From: an uncultured Ilumatobacter sp.
GTDB taxonomy: Bacteria; Actinomycetota; Acidimicrobiia; Acidimicrobiales; Ilumatobacteraceae
NCBI GenBank assembly: GCA_938049325.1
Contig: CALICC010000003.1
Location: forward strand, 1 to 41,936
Length of the DNA stretch: 41,936 nt
Reading direction: 5' to 3'
The notes below the pieces were generated by a model. That model did not search any database, had not been told where the DNA came from, and saw nothing but the letters and a program-made list of their open reading frames with translations. Made by a program: the position numbers and the translations under genes. Below, one piece after another: positions 8,437 to 17,739 of the stretch. Position 1 is the first letter of the stretch, and each line of letters opens with the position of its first letter.

Positions 8437-11400
8437 AGCCGATGGTCGTCGTGGGCGCGATCGTGGTCGTGGTGGTCGTGACCGGCACCGTCGTCGTGGT
8501 CGTGGTCGTGGTCGTGGTCGTCGTGGTCGTCGTGGAGGTGGTGTTCGTGGTCGTCGTCGCGTTGATGGTCACCACGGCCGGGTCCGACGTGTCCTGACCA
8601 TCGAACGCCTGATACTGCACCGTGAACGTGCCATCGAAGGTGGGCTGGACGGTGATCGACGTGCCGGAGTCATCGAGCACCACACCACTGGGATCGCTCA
8701 GGTTGACGATCTGGATGACATCGGCAGGGTCGTCATCGCTCACGCTGAGCGGGATCACCGTGACCGCGTTCGTCTCGACGTCGACCGTTTGATCGAACGC
8801 TTCGGGCGGGTTGTTCGGGACGATCGTCGTCGTGGTGGTCGTGGTTGTTGTGGTCGTGGTTGTTGTCGTCGTCGGTACGACGACGTCAGGCCCGGTCACG
8901 GTGACGATGGCCGATCCGGAGACCGCTCCGCCGATGTCGACGATGGTGTAGATGAACGACGCCGTTCCCTGGCCGTTGCCGGCGTTGACGGTCACCGTGC
9001 GATCGTTGTTCCCCAGCGTGATCGTGCCGGACTCGCCGTTCGTGAACTCGAGCTCGCTCGGAATCGTCTGCACCCGGAGTTGACCGTTGGGCCCGTCGGC
9101 ATCGTTGTCGTTGCTGACAATGTCGGCCGAACCCGTTCCGTCCGACGCATCGATCGTGTCGGCAAGCGCCACCGGCGCGGCGTTACGAATCGTGACCGAG
9201 ACGTTCACGGTTGTGGTGAGCCCGCCCGGATCGGCCAGGGTGGTGGTCCACGCGAACGTCTCGTACCCCGCGTTGTTCGGCACGTTGATCAGCAACCGTT
9301 CGCCGGTCGTGGTGACCCAAGCAGGAGCCCCGCTGCTCTGCAAGATCGTCAGCTGCTCATCGTCGCTCCCGAGCTGACCAACGCCGATTTCGGCACTGGC
9401 ACCACGGTCGAGTGTGAGCGACCTGTTCTGACCGGCGGGGCTCTGGTTGACGTCGACCGTGATCGTGCCGCTGGCGCGCTGACCACACTCGTTGCGGACG
9501 CCGTACGAAATCGTCACGTTGCCGTTGGTTCCGGACGGCGGCGTGTAGATGCCGCCCTGATACGTCGCAGGGCCGACGACGTCGACAATTTGCCCGTTGG
9601 TCGCGTAGTCGTTGAGGTTGATGGCGATCGGCTGTTGGTAGCCGGTTTCGAGGAACGCGTCGGCAGCGCCCGGCACCGATGCCTGACACGTGGCCACGAC
9701 AACGCGCAGCGTCGCGCTGTCGGTGAGCTGTCCATCGCTCACCTGATAGTTGACAACAGCGGTGCCCGACTGGCCCGAGCGCGCATCGAAGCGGATCGAC
9801 CTCTCAGCGGTGACGGTCGCCGTGCCGAGCGGGGACTCCGCACCTCCGAGAATCGAGATGGTGAGCGGGTCGCCGTCGGGGTCACTGTCGTTGAACAGCA
9901 CGGCCGTCGTCACCGAACCACCGTTCGGCACCGACGCCGAGTCGTCGACGGCGGTCGGCGGTCGGTTGATGGGCGCGGTCACCGTGAGCGTGTAGGTGGA
10001 CGACGCCGTGAGGGAGTCCTCGTCCTCGATGGTGTAGGTCGCGGTGAGGTCGCCGATGTAGTCGGGGTCGGGCGTGATCGTGACGTTCTCACCCGATCGG
10101 TTGAGCTCACCTTCTCCCGTGACGAGCGTTGCGCCGATGACGATGAGCGAACCGGGCGACGAATCGGCATCGGTGTCGTTCGCGAGCACGTTGACCGTCG
10201 TGGGAACACCCGGACCGACGATTTCGCGTGTATCCGGACGCGCCACCGGAGCAACCAGCTCAGGGGCCCGGATCTGGATCTGGACTCGGCCGGTTGCCAA
10301 CGCACCGAGCGCATCTTCGACCACGTAATCGATCGTGGTCACGCCCGCCACGTTGCCGGCCCGGAACGAGATCGTGTTGTCGGTGCGCGTCGCGGTGCCC
10401 AGATTCGGCGTGGTCGACGATGTGACGCGCAGTGCGTCGTCGTCGCCATCGGGGTCCTCGTCGTTGTCGGTCAGCGGGATCAGAGCAGAGCCGCCCAACT
10501 CGACGATGGCTGTATCGAGACGAGCGATGGGCGGTTCGTTGGTGAGCTCACGTTCGCGGACCGAGATGAGGATCTCGGCACGGTCGGTGAGGTTCTGCGA
10601 GTTGGTGACTTCGTACGTGCACCGGAACGCTCCGGCACGACCAGGCGGTGGGTCGTAGCGCACCTGCCCGTCGGCGGCGACCGTGGCCCTGCCGCCCGTC
10701 GGGCAGCCAGGGGTTCCGACGATTGTGGGACGCTCACCCGACGGGTCGCCGTCGTTGCGTAGCACGTCGATCGTCACCGGTTCGTCGACGAACGTAAACG
10801 TCGAGTCGTCGCGTGCATATGGCGGCTCGGGCAAGGCCTCTGCCAACACGGTCACGGTGACTTCACCCTGCACCTCGTGGCCGTTGCCATCGGTCACCGT
10901 GTAGGTGAATCGGACATTGGCATCGGTCTCTTCGTCGATCGACGACGGTGTGAACTCGACCTGGTTGCCACCAGCGTTGGTGACCGAACCGCCGCCGTCG
11001 GGTTGCGTCACCGAGATGACGGCGAGCGGGTCCCCATCGGGATCGGAGTCATTCGCGGTGACGTCGATCAGGATCGTCTGGCCGACGACTGCGGTCTTGA
11101 TGTCAGGGTTGGCCACCGGCGGCCGGTTGGGCTCGCTCTCGTCGATGACCACGACCAGGACCGAGCCGGTCACCTCGTGGCCGCGTCCGTCGTTCACGAC
11201 GTACTCGAAGGTTTCGGTCGGGTCGCTCCCCGCTCGTGGGGTGACCTGCAGCTCGTCACCCAAGACCGTGACGTCGATGCCATCCGGAAGCGGGCCGGCG
11301 AGCGACAGCGTCATGCGGTCACCATCAGGATCGGAGTCGTTGACGAGCACCGGGACAAACGCCGCCGTGTCACGTCGAGTTCGCACCGCATCAGGACGAA

Positions 11401-13237
11401 CGGTTGGTGGCCGGTTGGCGTCACCGAGCCGAGCAATGTCGACGACCACGTCGACGGGCTCACCCGCCGCGCCGAACGCGTCGACTGGCACGTAGGAGAA
11501 TCGGGCTCGACCCTCGAGGCCATCGGCGGGCGTGTACTCGAGCGCTGGCAGTCCGGAAGGTCCCTCGGTTTCGTTCACCTCGCCGATCTCGTTCGCCGAG
11601 AACGATTCGATCCGCAGACTGTCGCGTTCAGGGTCGATGTCGTTCAACAAGACGTCGACCACAACCGACACGCCCGGACCGGTATCGGCAGTGTCGGGCG
11701 CCCCGACCGGTGCTTGGTTTGCCGCCTCGGCGGGCAGCAATTCGACGATCACCTCGGCAGTGGCGGTCGTGCCGTCGCCGTCGACGATCGTGTATTCGAA
11801 GTTGTCGGGACCGACGTAGTCGGGTTCGGGCGTGTAGACGACCGTCGACGCGGTCCCGATCTCGACGGCACCGTGGCCCGGTACACCGACCTCGACGACC
11901 GCAACGGCCTCACCATCCGGGTCGAAGTCGTTTGCCGTCACAGCAACCGGAACCGACGCGCCGGATCGGGCGGTCACCTGATCGTCGACCGCCCGCGGTG
12001 GATCGTCGAAGCCGTTGTTGTCGGGATCGTTCTGATCGTCGTCGGCTCCGCTGCCGTCGTCGCCACCGACCGCATTGCCGGACTCTCCGTCGCCAGACTC
12101 GACGACGGCGCCGTCTTCACCGATGACCAAGGTGCTCGACTCGTTCTTGTCGATCCCCTGGATGCCCCACGGGTGCACCGACCACACGAACTCGCCTGAC
12201 CGGTCGTCGAGCCAGATCACGTCGGTGGTCGCGGTGACGTCGAGCGTTGCGTTGCCGCTCACGGACACGACACGCTCATCGAGAATCTCGCCGGCGCGCC
12301 AATCGAATTGCACGACCTCGGTCGGGCCGCGACGAATGACCACGGCGGCGTCTCCGGCCACGGCGAGGATGCTGCCGCCGTCGATGTCGAGGTCCGCGAT
12401 GTCGGAGCGCTCGTCGATGCCGTCGGTTCCGACGCACCAAACGGTGTCACCGACGCCGACCCAGCCACAATCGGCCTGCGGGCCCGGCCGTTGCGCCACG
12501 AGGTCGCTCCCGTCGAACACTCCGGGGATCGCGACCCACGAACCGTCGCCGAGCCGAACGCGGTTGTTGTCGCGGTCGACCACGAGCGGTCGGTTGCCCA
12601 CGAGCGACAACGCTGCCCGGCCGAGGCTCAGGTCCTCAGAACTCGTCGAGGTCGACGTTGCTCGCTCGAGCGATCCCTCGATCAACGTCCACACCGATCC
12701 ATCAGGTGCGAGCGCGATGGTGTCGGTCGTATCGACGCCCGGGTCGCTGTCGGCGTCGAACTCGATCTCGACGGGATCGCCACCCGTCGGGACCAACGAT
12801 GCGCTTCCGGTGTCGGGGTTCGCGACGAGGAGCCCTGACGACCCGACACGCGCGATTGCACCTCCGTCGCCGAGGGTTGCAATGCCCTGGGGCGCACCGA
12901 GCCGGAGCTCGGCGGTGTCGATCGGACGAACCTCGGCGGTGGCATCGTCGAGCACGAACGCTTGCCCGACCCCTTCAACGACGAAGAGTTCGTCGCCCTG
13001 GGCCGCTCCGAGCTCAAGGGTTGCGAGCGCGCGCCCGCCAAAGCCGTCGACGAGCACGACTCGACCGGTTGGCTCGTGGACGAACCAACGCGTGGCGCGA
13101 GACGACGCAGCGTCAACAGCCGGGAGGCCGTCGGAGCGGATGACGACGACCAGACCAGCGAGCGCGACCGCCGTGGCGACGAGCGCGGCAGCGACGCGTC
13201 GCCACGCCACTGTCTCTACGCCCGGATTCACCGCCAT
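8435..13237 (-). CDS. Giant surface protein with Ig/cadherin-like repeats and poly-Thr tracts
   Basis: A 1600-residue protein. An N-terminal helix (about residues 11-32) anchors or exports it. Residues 40-370 look like a propeller (repeated short strands such as GSVWTLIEGSLER and NRVRLGDGSWV). An acidic linker follows, then about twelve repeats of roughly 90 residues that open NxPPxAxxD and contain NDxDPDGDxLxI and YTPxPDYxGxxxFxYTVxDxxG, typical of bacterial Ig/cadherin-like (VCBS-type) domains, where DxD loops commonly bind calcium. Two threonine tracts flank the last repeat; Thr tracts are typical O-glycosylated spacers in this lineage. The protein ends ATTTIG-like with no sortase signal or final helix. 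TACGGT lies 9 nt upstream of ATG 13237. Divergent from the EccC-like gene. Likely adhesin or envelope scaffold. Confidence 0.88.
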   Translation of the reverse strand: MAVNPGVETVAWRRVAAALVATAVALAGLVVVIRSDGLPAVDAASSRATRWFVHEPTGRVVLVDGFGGRALATLELGAAQGDELFVVEGVGQAFVLDDATAEVRPIDTAELRLGAPQGIATLGDGGAIARVGSSGLLVANPDTGSASLVPTGGDPVEIEFDADSDPGVDTTDTIALAPDGSVWTLIEGSLERATSTSTSSEDLSLGRAALSLVGNRPLVVDRDNNRVRLGDGSWVAIPGVFDGSDLVAQRPGPQADCGWVGVGDTVWCVGTDGIDERSDIADLDIDGGSILAVAGDAAVVIRRGPTEVVQFDWRAGEILDERVVSVSGNATLDVTATTDVIWLDDRSGEFVWSVHPWGIQGIDKNESSTLVIGEDGAVVESGDGESGNAVGGDDGSGADDDQNDPDNNGFDDPPRAVDDQVTARSGASVPVAVTANDFDPDGEAVAVVEVGVPGHGAVEIGTASTVVYTPEPDYVGPDNFEYTIVDGDGTTATAEVIVELLPAEAANQAPVGAPDTADTGPGVSVVVDVLLNDIDPERDSLRIESFSANEIGEVNETEGPSGLPALEYTPADGLEGRARFSYVPVDAFGAAGEPVDVVVDIARLGDANRPPTVRPDAVRTRRDTAAFVPVLVNDSDPDGDRMTLSLAGPLPDGIDVTVLGDELQVTPRAGSDPTETFEYVVNDGRGHEVTGSVLVVVIDESEPNRPPVANPDIKTAVVGQTILIDVTANDSDPDGDPLAVISVTQPDGGGSVTNAGGNQVEFTPSSIDEETDANVRFTYTVTDGNGHEVQGEVTVTVLAEALPEPPYARDDSTFTFVDEPVTIDVLRNDGDPSGERPTIVGTPGCPTGGRATVAADGQVRYDPPPGRAGAFRCTYEVTNSQNLTDRAEILISVRERELTNEPPIARLDTAIVELGGSALIPLTDNDEDPDGDDDALRVTSSTTPNLGTATRTDNTISFRAGNVAGVTTIDYVVEDALGALATGRVQIQIRAPELVAPVARPDTREIVGPGVPTTVNVLANDTDADSSPGSLIVIGATLVTGEGELNRSGENVTITPDPDYIGDLTATYTIEDEDSLTASSTYTLTVTAPINRPPTAVDDSASVPNGGSVTTAVLFNDSDPDGDPLTISILGGAESPLGTATVTAERSIRFDARSGQSGTAVVNYQVSDGQLTDSATLRVVVATCQASVPGAADAFLETGYQQPIAINLNDYATNGQIVDVVGPATYQGGIYTPPSGTNGNVTISYGVRNECGQRASGTITVDVNQSPAGQNRSLTLDRGASAEIGVGQLGSDDEQLTILQSSGAPAWVTTTGERLLINVPNNAGYETFAWTTTLADPGGLTTTVNVSVTIRNAAPVALADTIDASDGTGSADIVSNDNDADGPNGQLRVQTIPSELEFTNGESGTITLGNNDRTVTVNAGNGQGTASFIYTIVDIGGAVSGSAIVTVTGPDVVVPTTTTTTTTTTTTTTTTIVPNNPPEAFDQTVDVETNAVTVIPLSVSDDDPADVIQIVNLSDPSGVVLDDSGTSITVQPTFDGTFTVQYQAFDGQDTSDPAVVTINATTTTNTTSTTTTTTTTTTTTTTTVPVTTTTTTIAPTTTIG
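8487..8535. repeat. Hexamer microsatellite coding the C-terminal Thr tract
   Basis: Repeated GTCGTG-type hexamers on the + strand, read as ACN threonine codons on the minus strand. This is the last poly-Thr tract of the surface protein, about 50 codons from the stop. Such arrays are prone to slippage. Confidence 0.75.
8824..8872. repeat. Second poly-Thr microsatellite
   Basis: A second run of GTCGTG/GTTGTG units gives 16-17 consecutive Thr codons between the penultimate and last Ig-like repeats of the surface protein. Codon variety (ACC, ACG, ACA) is higher than in a pure repeat, which suggests it is under selection for Thr rather than freshly expanded. Confidence 0.75.
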
Positions 13238-13459
13238 CGTGGGTTCACCGTACCAATCAAGAGGAACAAGAAAACGGACACGACCGACGCTTCAGAACGC
13301 CTGGTTCGAGCCCCTACTCCACCTCCCACAGGGTTCCATCGGCAGCTTCTTCGACCGACTTGAGCGAATTCTCGAGAAAATCTGCAAGAAATTCTCCGCG
13401 CTGGGCAATCCGTGATGAGTCATCGTCGAGAGCCACGTCCACCGCATAGTCTCCTGCGC
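13238..13459. promoter_or_regulatory. Divergent promoter region of the surface-protein and EccC-like genes
   Basis: 222 bases between two divergent genes, AT-richer than the flanks. On the minus strand TACGGT (13252-13247) lies 9 nt before ATG 13237. On the plus strand TAGTCT (13447-13452) lies 7 nt before ATG 13460. Both suggest leaderless mRNAs. A perfect 10-bp palindrome TTCTCGAGAA sits at 13369-13378, between the two promoters. A 42-codon minus-strand frame (13314-13442) is discussed as a weak candidate gene. Confidence 0.45.
13314..13442 (-). CDS. Possible 42-aa small protein (weak)
   Basis: From GTG 13442 an open frame runs to TAG at 13314, with a composition that looks protein-like: VDVALDDDSSRIAQRGEF, then LADFLENSLKSVEEAADG and LWEVE, an acidic amphipathic helix pattern. 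Against it, only a bit over half of the third codon positions are G or C, far below the neighbouring genes, and no ribosome binding site is clear. The frame also opens into the antisense of the EccC-like gene. I do not recognise it. Confidence 0.2.
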   Translation of the reverse strand: MDVALDDDSSRIAQRGEFLADFLENSLKSVEEAADGTLWEVE

Positions 13460-16400
13460 ATGGATGTCGTGGTGCGCACTCCCCACGGCGACGCCGATGT
13501 GGACGTTCTTGCTGCGCCGGCCGACGCCACGCTGGCTGATCTGCTCCAGACCGTCACCGGGCAAGCCGCCCCCAGTACCGCTCGCGTCGACGAGCGCACG
13601 GTGCCCACGTCTCGACGACTGCGCGAACTCCGTCTCGTCATCGGCACGTTGATCGACACTCGGCCACAACCTGCGCCGATGATCGAAACCCCTGACGACG
13701 TCCGCATCGGCGTCGTCCAGGTCGCCGGACGCGGGGCAGGGTCGGTTGTTCCGTTCACACCGGGCCGATACCGGCTCGGTACCGGCCGTCGACTCCATAC
13801 GCCCGAGATGGAGACCGCTCCGGTCGAGACCACGGCGTTCGAACTCACGGTCGGTGACGACGGATCCGTCGTCGTGAGCAACCACAACAACGTCGACGGC
13901 TCACTCGGTCCGTACAGCCCCACTCTCGGCACCGAACCGCTCAGCAAGGACCTGAAATGGGAGACGGGCAATCTCAACGTGGCCGGCCGCGTCTTCTCGC
14001 TCGAACGGCCGCCCAACGAACCGGAGCGACGCGAGCCGTCCAGTCCTGCCGGTGACGGTTCGGTCCCGTTTCATCGCGAACCCGGAGCGCCTCGCCCCGA
14101 CCGTCCACTCATCGTCGGCGCGGTACGTGATGCAGCGTTGGCGGGCGGATCGCTCTGGCAGTGGCGCCAGGACGGCCCCGGCGCGTTCGAGGTCCCGTTC
14201 GGTATCCACCCGGACGGGTCGATGAAGATGACCGTCGACCTGCAGCGACACCGCGGAGCCGCGCTCGTTGGGTCGGACCGGTTCACCAGCGCCGCGGCAC
14301 GAGCACTGCTGGTCGAGATCTGCACGATGCACGGGCCAGCGGACCTCGGCCTCGCTATCGCGTCGAGCGACGAGCGGATCGCGAGTTGGAGTTGGGCGCG
14401 CTGGTTGCCGCACATCCGCAGCGCTGGACCCAACTCGGCGCCCGAATTGTTCTCCGACGCGGCGTCGCTGTCAACGCTTGCATCGTCGCTCGGCACGACC
14501 GTCCCGCTCATCGACGCCACCCCGGCTCGCCCGCTGTCGGCTGGGCCGATCGTCGATACCACCCCTCCTGCCAGCTGGCGGCCACCCGCCACCGGCGCGG
14601 CAAAACCGCGCCTGACGCTGCTCGTCATCGACGACATCGCACTGTGGAGCCAACGCGACTCGCCGCTGCGCGGACTGCTCACGAATCCGCCACCCGAACT
14701 GCGCGTGCTCGCCCTCTGCGTCGGCCTGCACGAGGCCCCAGGCATGTGCACCAGTCTCATCGAAGAGATGTCGCCGATCGAACATCTCGGAACGCTGCTT
14801 CCGTCCGGTGGGGCCCCAGCACACGAAGCCAGCCGCGCAGGCCTGTTCGGCTCACTCGCCCGACTCCACCTGCGCGTCGGTCGATCACCGGAAGTCGTCG
14901 AGAACATCCGTCCGGCACTCGTTGAACCAACACTCGCTGCCGACGTCGCTCGGGCGCTCGCACCGCTCGACGACATCGAAGCCAACCGGGCACTCGCACC
15001 GCCGACGAGGATCGCCGCACCCACGCTCGCGGAACTGCTCTCCACCGCCGAGCTTCCACCCGACGATCGGAAATTGCCGGTGTCGGTCGGTGTTCGTGCT
15101 GCAGCGAGCCCAACGTCGCCGAGCGCGCGTCGAACCATCGACATCGAACTCGCCAACCCCGTACCCACCGTCATCGCGGTCACCGACGCCGAACAACATG
15201 ACCGCACCGTGGCCGCGATCCTCCTCGGCGCCGCAGCGCGCAGGACACCAGAGCAACTCGCACTGCTCGTCGTCGGACACGAGCGGCCGTTCTGGCACGG
15301 GAAGCTGCCGCACATGGCCGGCTGGGTCAGCCACCACGACGCCGGCGACCCGTCGCGTCTGATTCACCGCGTGGCCCACGTCCTGACCGAACAACGCGAC
15401 CTCGATGTCATCATCTTGATCGAGCAGGCGTTCGGGTCACCCGACTTCGCCGACGATTCGACCAGTGCCCTCGTCGCCGGCTTGTCCGAGTTGGCTGCCT
15501 CGCTTCCGAACGTCCACGTCGTGGTCACCACCCGCGATCCGCTCCTCGTGCCCGAGTCGATTCGCGCCGACGCCCACAGCTTCGTGTCGTTCGGCCCCGA
15601 CGGTGACGGGATCGTCACGCGATTCGGGAGGTCCGTCGGATGCATCGGGGTCACGACCGGAAAACTTCCCGGCGAAACCGTCGCGTCACCCACGTCGTTC
15701 GACGCTCCCAAACTGCTGATCCGTCCGGCCCCTCGAGGCGGCCGGGCAATGACCCCGCTCGAACGCCGGCTCGCCCGCTCGACGCTCGACGATCTCTCAC
15801 ATTCCGACGAGGGCATCTCTCCGATGGCAGCGCTTGCTCGCCAGATCGCAGGTCGGCTTCCCGATGCCGGCGCCGCCAGCCGCCGTCCGGCCCTGCTGCC
15901 GCCACCGCTTCCCAACTCGGTGACGGTGTCGAGTCTGCTGGCATCCCACACGGGCGACGGCATCCCACTGGGGCTCGTCGACCGCCCAGAACGCGCTGAG
16001 AACGAGGCGTACTGGTGGCAACCCGGCAGCGGCGGCTCGTTGCTCGTGCTCGGATCACCGCGGTCAGGAATGACCACCGTTCTCGACCTCCTCATTACCG
16101 GCATCGCGGCGCGGACATCTGCCGACGACCTCCACGTCTACGCCATCGATGCGTTGCCCCAGCGACGCCGAGCGCTGAACGCACTTCCTCACGCTGCCAA
16201 CGTCTTGTCACCCGACGACTCGCTTGCGAGCGCCAAGCTGATCAGCGGACTCCACGAACAACTGAAGGACCGCATCGACGCGCGACGCCACGACGATCTC
16301 CCCGACCTGTTGCTGCTCCTCAGCGACGTGGCGCGTATCTACCGGTCGTTGCCCGACGAGTCGCGCGAGACGTTGATGCGCAAGCTCGGCGACATCGCCG

Positions 16401-16711
16401 CAACCGGCGCTGCGGTCGGGATCAACGTCGTCGCCGTGGCGACCCGACTCGCGGACGTTCACGAACTCGTCCGCCTCACCGGCGACCGACTGGTGGGTGC
16501 CGTCTCGGAGTCCAGCGATCGCACGAAACTCGGCGCACCATCGATCACACCAGCCGATCGACACACGGGCCGGTGCTGGTCGACCACGTCCGACCGCCGA
16601 GTCCAACTCGCTGAGCCGCCGGACTCGCTCGAGCACGAGATCGCGTTTCTTGCGCCTCCCGACCCGACCACTCGTTCGCCGCAGGCCATGATCCTGAACG
16701 AGCCGACATGA
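13460..16711 (+). CDS. Soluble EccC/EssC-like FtsK/SpoIIIE-family protein with degenerate ATPase domains
   Basis: A 1083-residue protein related to the cytoplasmic part of type VII secretion ATPases. Residues 1-65 resemble a ubiquitin-like fold (strand-rich, ending RLRELRLVIGTLID) and about 80-185 an FHA-like domain (GRYRLGTGRR...NNVDGSLG). Residues 210-370 match the EssC/EccC region around VPFGIHPDGS, HGPADLGLAIAS and WARWLPHIRS. Two ATPase-like modules follow (about 540-720 and 790-1060). The last has GSPRSGMTT where a P-loop should be: Met 871 replaces the essential Lys, and the Walker B region reads DLLLLLSDVAR. The first module has no P-loop at all. There are no membrane helices, unlike true EccC/EssC. 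ATG 13460 follows TAGTCT by 7 nt. Probably a scaffold that senses or organises rather than pumps. Confidence 0.8.
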   Translation: MDVVVRTPHGDADVDVLAAPADATLADLLQTVTGQAAPSTARVDERTVPTSRRLRELRLVIGTLIDTRPQPAPMIETPDDVRIGVVQVAGRGAGSVVPFTPGRYRLGTGRRLHTPEMETAPVETTAFELTVGDDGSVVVSNHNNVDGSLGPYSPTLGTEPLSKDLKWETGNLNVAGRVFSLERPPNEPERREPSSPAGDGSVPFHREPGAPRPDRPLIVGAVRDAALAGGSLWQWRQDGPGAFEVPFGIHPDGSMKMTVDLQRHRGAALVGSDRFTSAAARALLVEICTMHGPADLGLAIASSDERIASWSWARWLPHIRSAGPNSAPELFSDAASLSTLASSLGTTVPLIDATPARPLSAGPIVDTTPPASWRPPATGAAKPRLTLLVIDDIALWSQRDSPLRGLLTNPPPELRVLALCVGLHEAPGMCTSLIEEMSPIEHLGTLLPSGGAPAHEASRAGLFGSLARLHLRVGRSPEVVENIRPALVEPTLAADVARALAPLDDIEANRALAPPTRIAAPTLAELLSTAELPPDDRKLPVSVGVRAAASPTSPSARRTIDIELANPVPTVIAVTDAEQHDRTVAAILLGAAARRTPEQLALLVVGHERPFWHGKLPHMAGWVSHHDAGDPSRLIHRVAHVLTEQRDLDVIILIEQAFGSPDFADDSTSALVAGLSELAASLPNVHVVVTTRDPLLVPESIRADAHSFVSFGPDGDGIVTRFGRSVGCIGVTTGKLPGETVASPTSFDAPKLLIRPAPRGGRAMTPLERRLARSTLDDLSHSDEGISPMAALARQIAGRLPDAGAASRRPALLPPPLPNSVTVSSLLASHTGDGIPLGLVDRPERAENEAYWWQPGSGGSLLVLGSPRSGMTTVLDLLITGIAARTSADDLHVYAIDALPQRRRALNALPHAANVLSPDDSLASAKLISGLHEQLKDRIDARRHDDLPDLLLLLSDVARIYRSLPDESRETLMRKLGDIAATGAAVGINVVAVATRLADVHELVRLTGDRLVGAVSESSDRTKLGAPSITPADRHTGRCWSTTSDRRVQLAEPPDSLEHEIAFLAPPDPTTRSPQAMILNEPT

Positions 16712-17709
16712 GTGAGCCGGTCATCCGAGGAGACGGCGTCGGTATCGAAGTCGCCGATTCGATTCTGCGCGGCGTACGAATCCGTCACGACGCGAACGGT
16801 CGGTTGAATGCCGCCGCCGAGATTCCGATCAACACCGCCGATGACGACCTTGCACTCGATGCGTTCGTGATGCTGCGCGCCGAGCTCGGCGAACCGACCG
16901 AACCGACCCGGCTCGCGACGTTCCCGACCACGGCCATGCTGCAACGGATCGACATCACCGGTCGGTCGGGGCCCGAACTCAATGAGCTCCGGTCCAACCT
17001 CGATCGACGTCACGGCATCAATTCCACGGTCATCGCCGACGACGGTCCTCGACGGTGGCTGCTCGCGATCAGGTGGGACGCACATGCAACTCGTCGCCTC
17101 GAAGAGCTGGCCGAACGCGCAGGGTTCGTCGACGTCGCGGCAGAACCATCGCCCATGGCGGTCGCCCGCGTGGTTCGCGCCGACTCGACGTATCTCCGAC
17201 GACTCGTCGCTCAAGGAGACTCGTACCACGCCGTGATCAGCAACCGGATTCCTGTGGCAGCGCTCGCCGTGTCGACCACCGGCCGCAGCCATCCCGACCT
17301 CGACGTCAGCGAGCTCGGGTTCAATCTCGCTCACTTCGACGACTTCATGTCCGACGCTGCGCTCGGCGCGGCGGTCGACCGGATCATGGTGCGTGTCGAC
17401 AACGAACATCAACGGACGCTCGAACTCGACATCGCCGGTGATCGGTACCCCGGCTTCCCGGTCCATGATCACCGGTCCGCACAACGCCAAGCGGTGGCGC
17501 TCGGCGCTGCCGTCGGCGCGGCAGGACTCGCCGGAGCGATCAAGCCCGTCGACATGATGCTCGCGTCCGCCGACCCGGTCGACGAACAGTTCGACCGACC
17601 GTGGGCGGTCGAGGCCGTGTCGAATCTGCCCGACATCGAAGAAGACACGGCAACCACCAGCGGAATGCGTCGCCTCACTCGGCATCTGCGCCCGCGAAAT
17701 CGCCGCTGA
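16708..17709 (+). CDS. Unknown protein coupled to the EccC-like gene
   Basis: A 333-residue protein whose ATG overlaps the stop of the EccC-like gene as ATGA, so the two are made together and probably act together. I do not recognise the family. It is mostly soluble; a small-residue stretch near residues 255-280 (AVALGAAVGAAGLAGAIK) could be a weak membrane or membrane-binding helix. The order of segments, with a two-part alpha/beta core, a VDVAAEPSPMAVARV stretch and a later GLN-like FNLAHF region, is faintly like actin-fold PilM/FtsA proteins, but no phosphate-binding motif is clear, so this is only a suggestion. It ends 30 nt from the convergent hspR gene. No cysteines stand out and no signal peptide is present. 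Confidence 0.8.
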   Translation: MSEPVIRGDGVGIEVADSILRGVRIRHDANGRLNAAAEIPINTADDDLALDAFVMLRAELGEPTEPTRLATFPTTAMLQRIDITGRSGPELNELRSNLDRRHGINSTVIADDGPRRWLLAIRWDAHATRRLEELAERAGFVDVAAEPSPMAVARVVRADSTYLRRLVAQGDSYHAVISNRIPVAALAVSTTGRSHPDLDVSELGFNLAHFDDFMSDAALGAAVDRIMVRVDNEHQRTLELDIAGDRYPGFPVHDHRSAQRQAVALGAAVGAAGLAGAIKPVDMMLASADPVDEQFDRPWAVEAVSNLPDIEEDTATTSGMRRLTRHLRPRNRR

Positions 17710-17739
17710 TCCGAGCGGAGCAGCGCCGACCAGAACGAG

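Noticed and set aside
8487..8872. Poly-Thr repeats as a CRISPR array or sequencing artefact
   Set aside because: Both tracts keep the reading frame, use mixed Thr codons, and lie between recognisable Ig-like repeats, as in other actinobacterial surface proteins.
8789..12199. Long plus-strand frames opposite the Ig-repeat gene
   Set aside because: They are Arg/Val/Asp-rich antisense shadows of a high-GC gene. The minus-strand frame has clear repeats and domain motifs.
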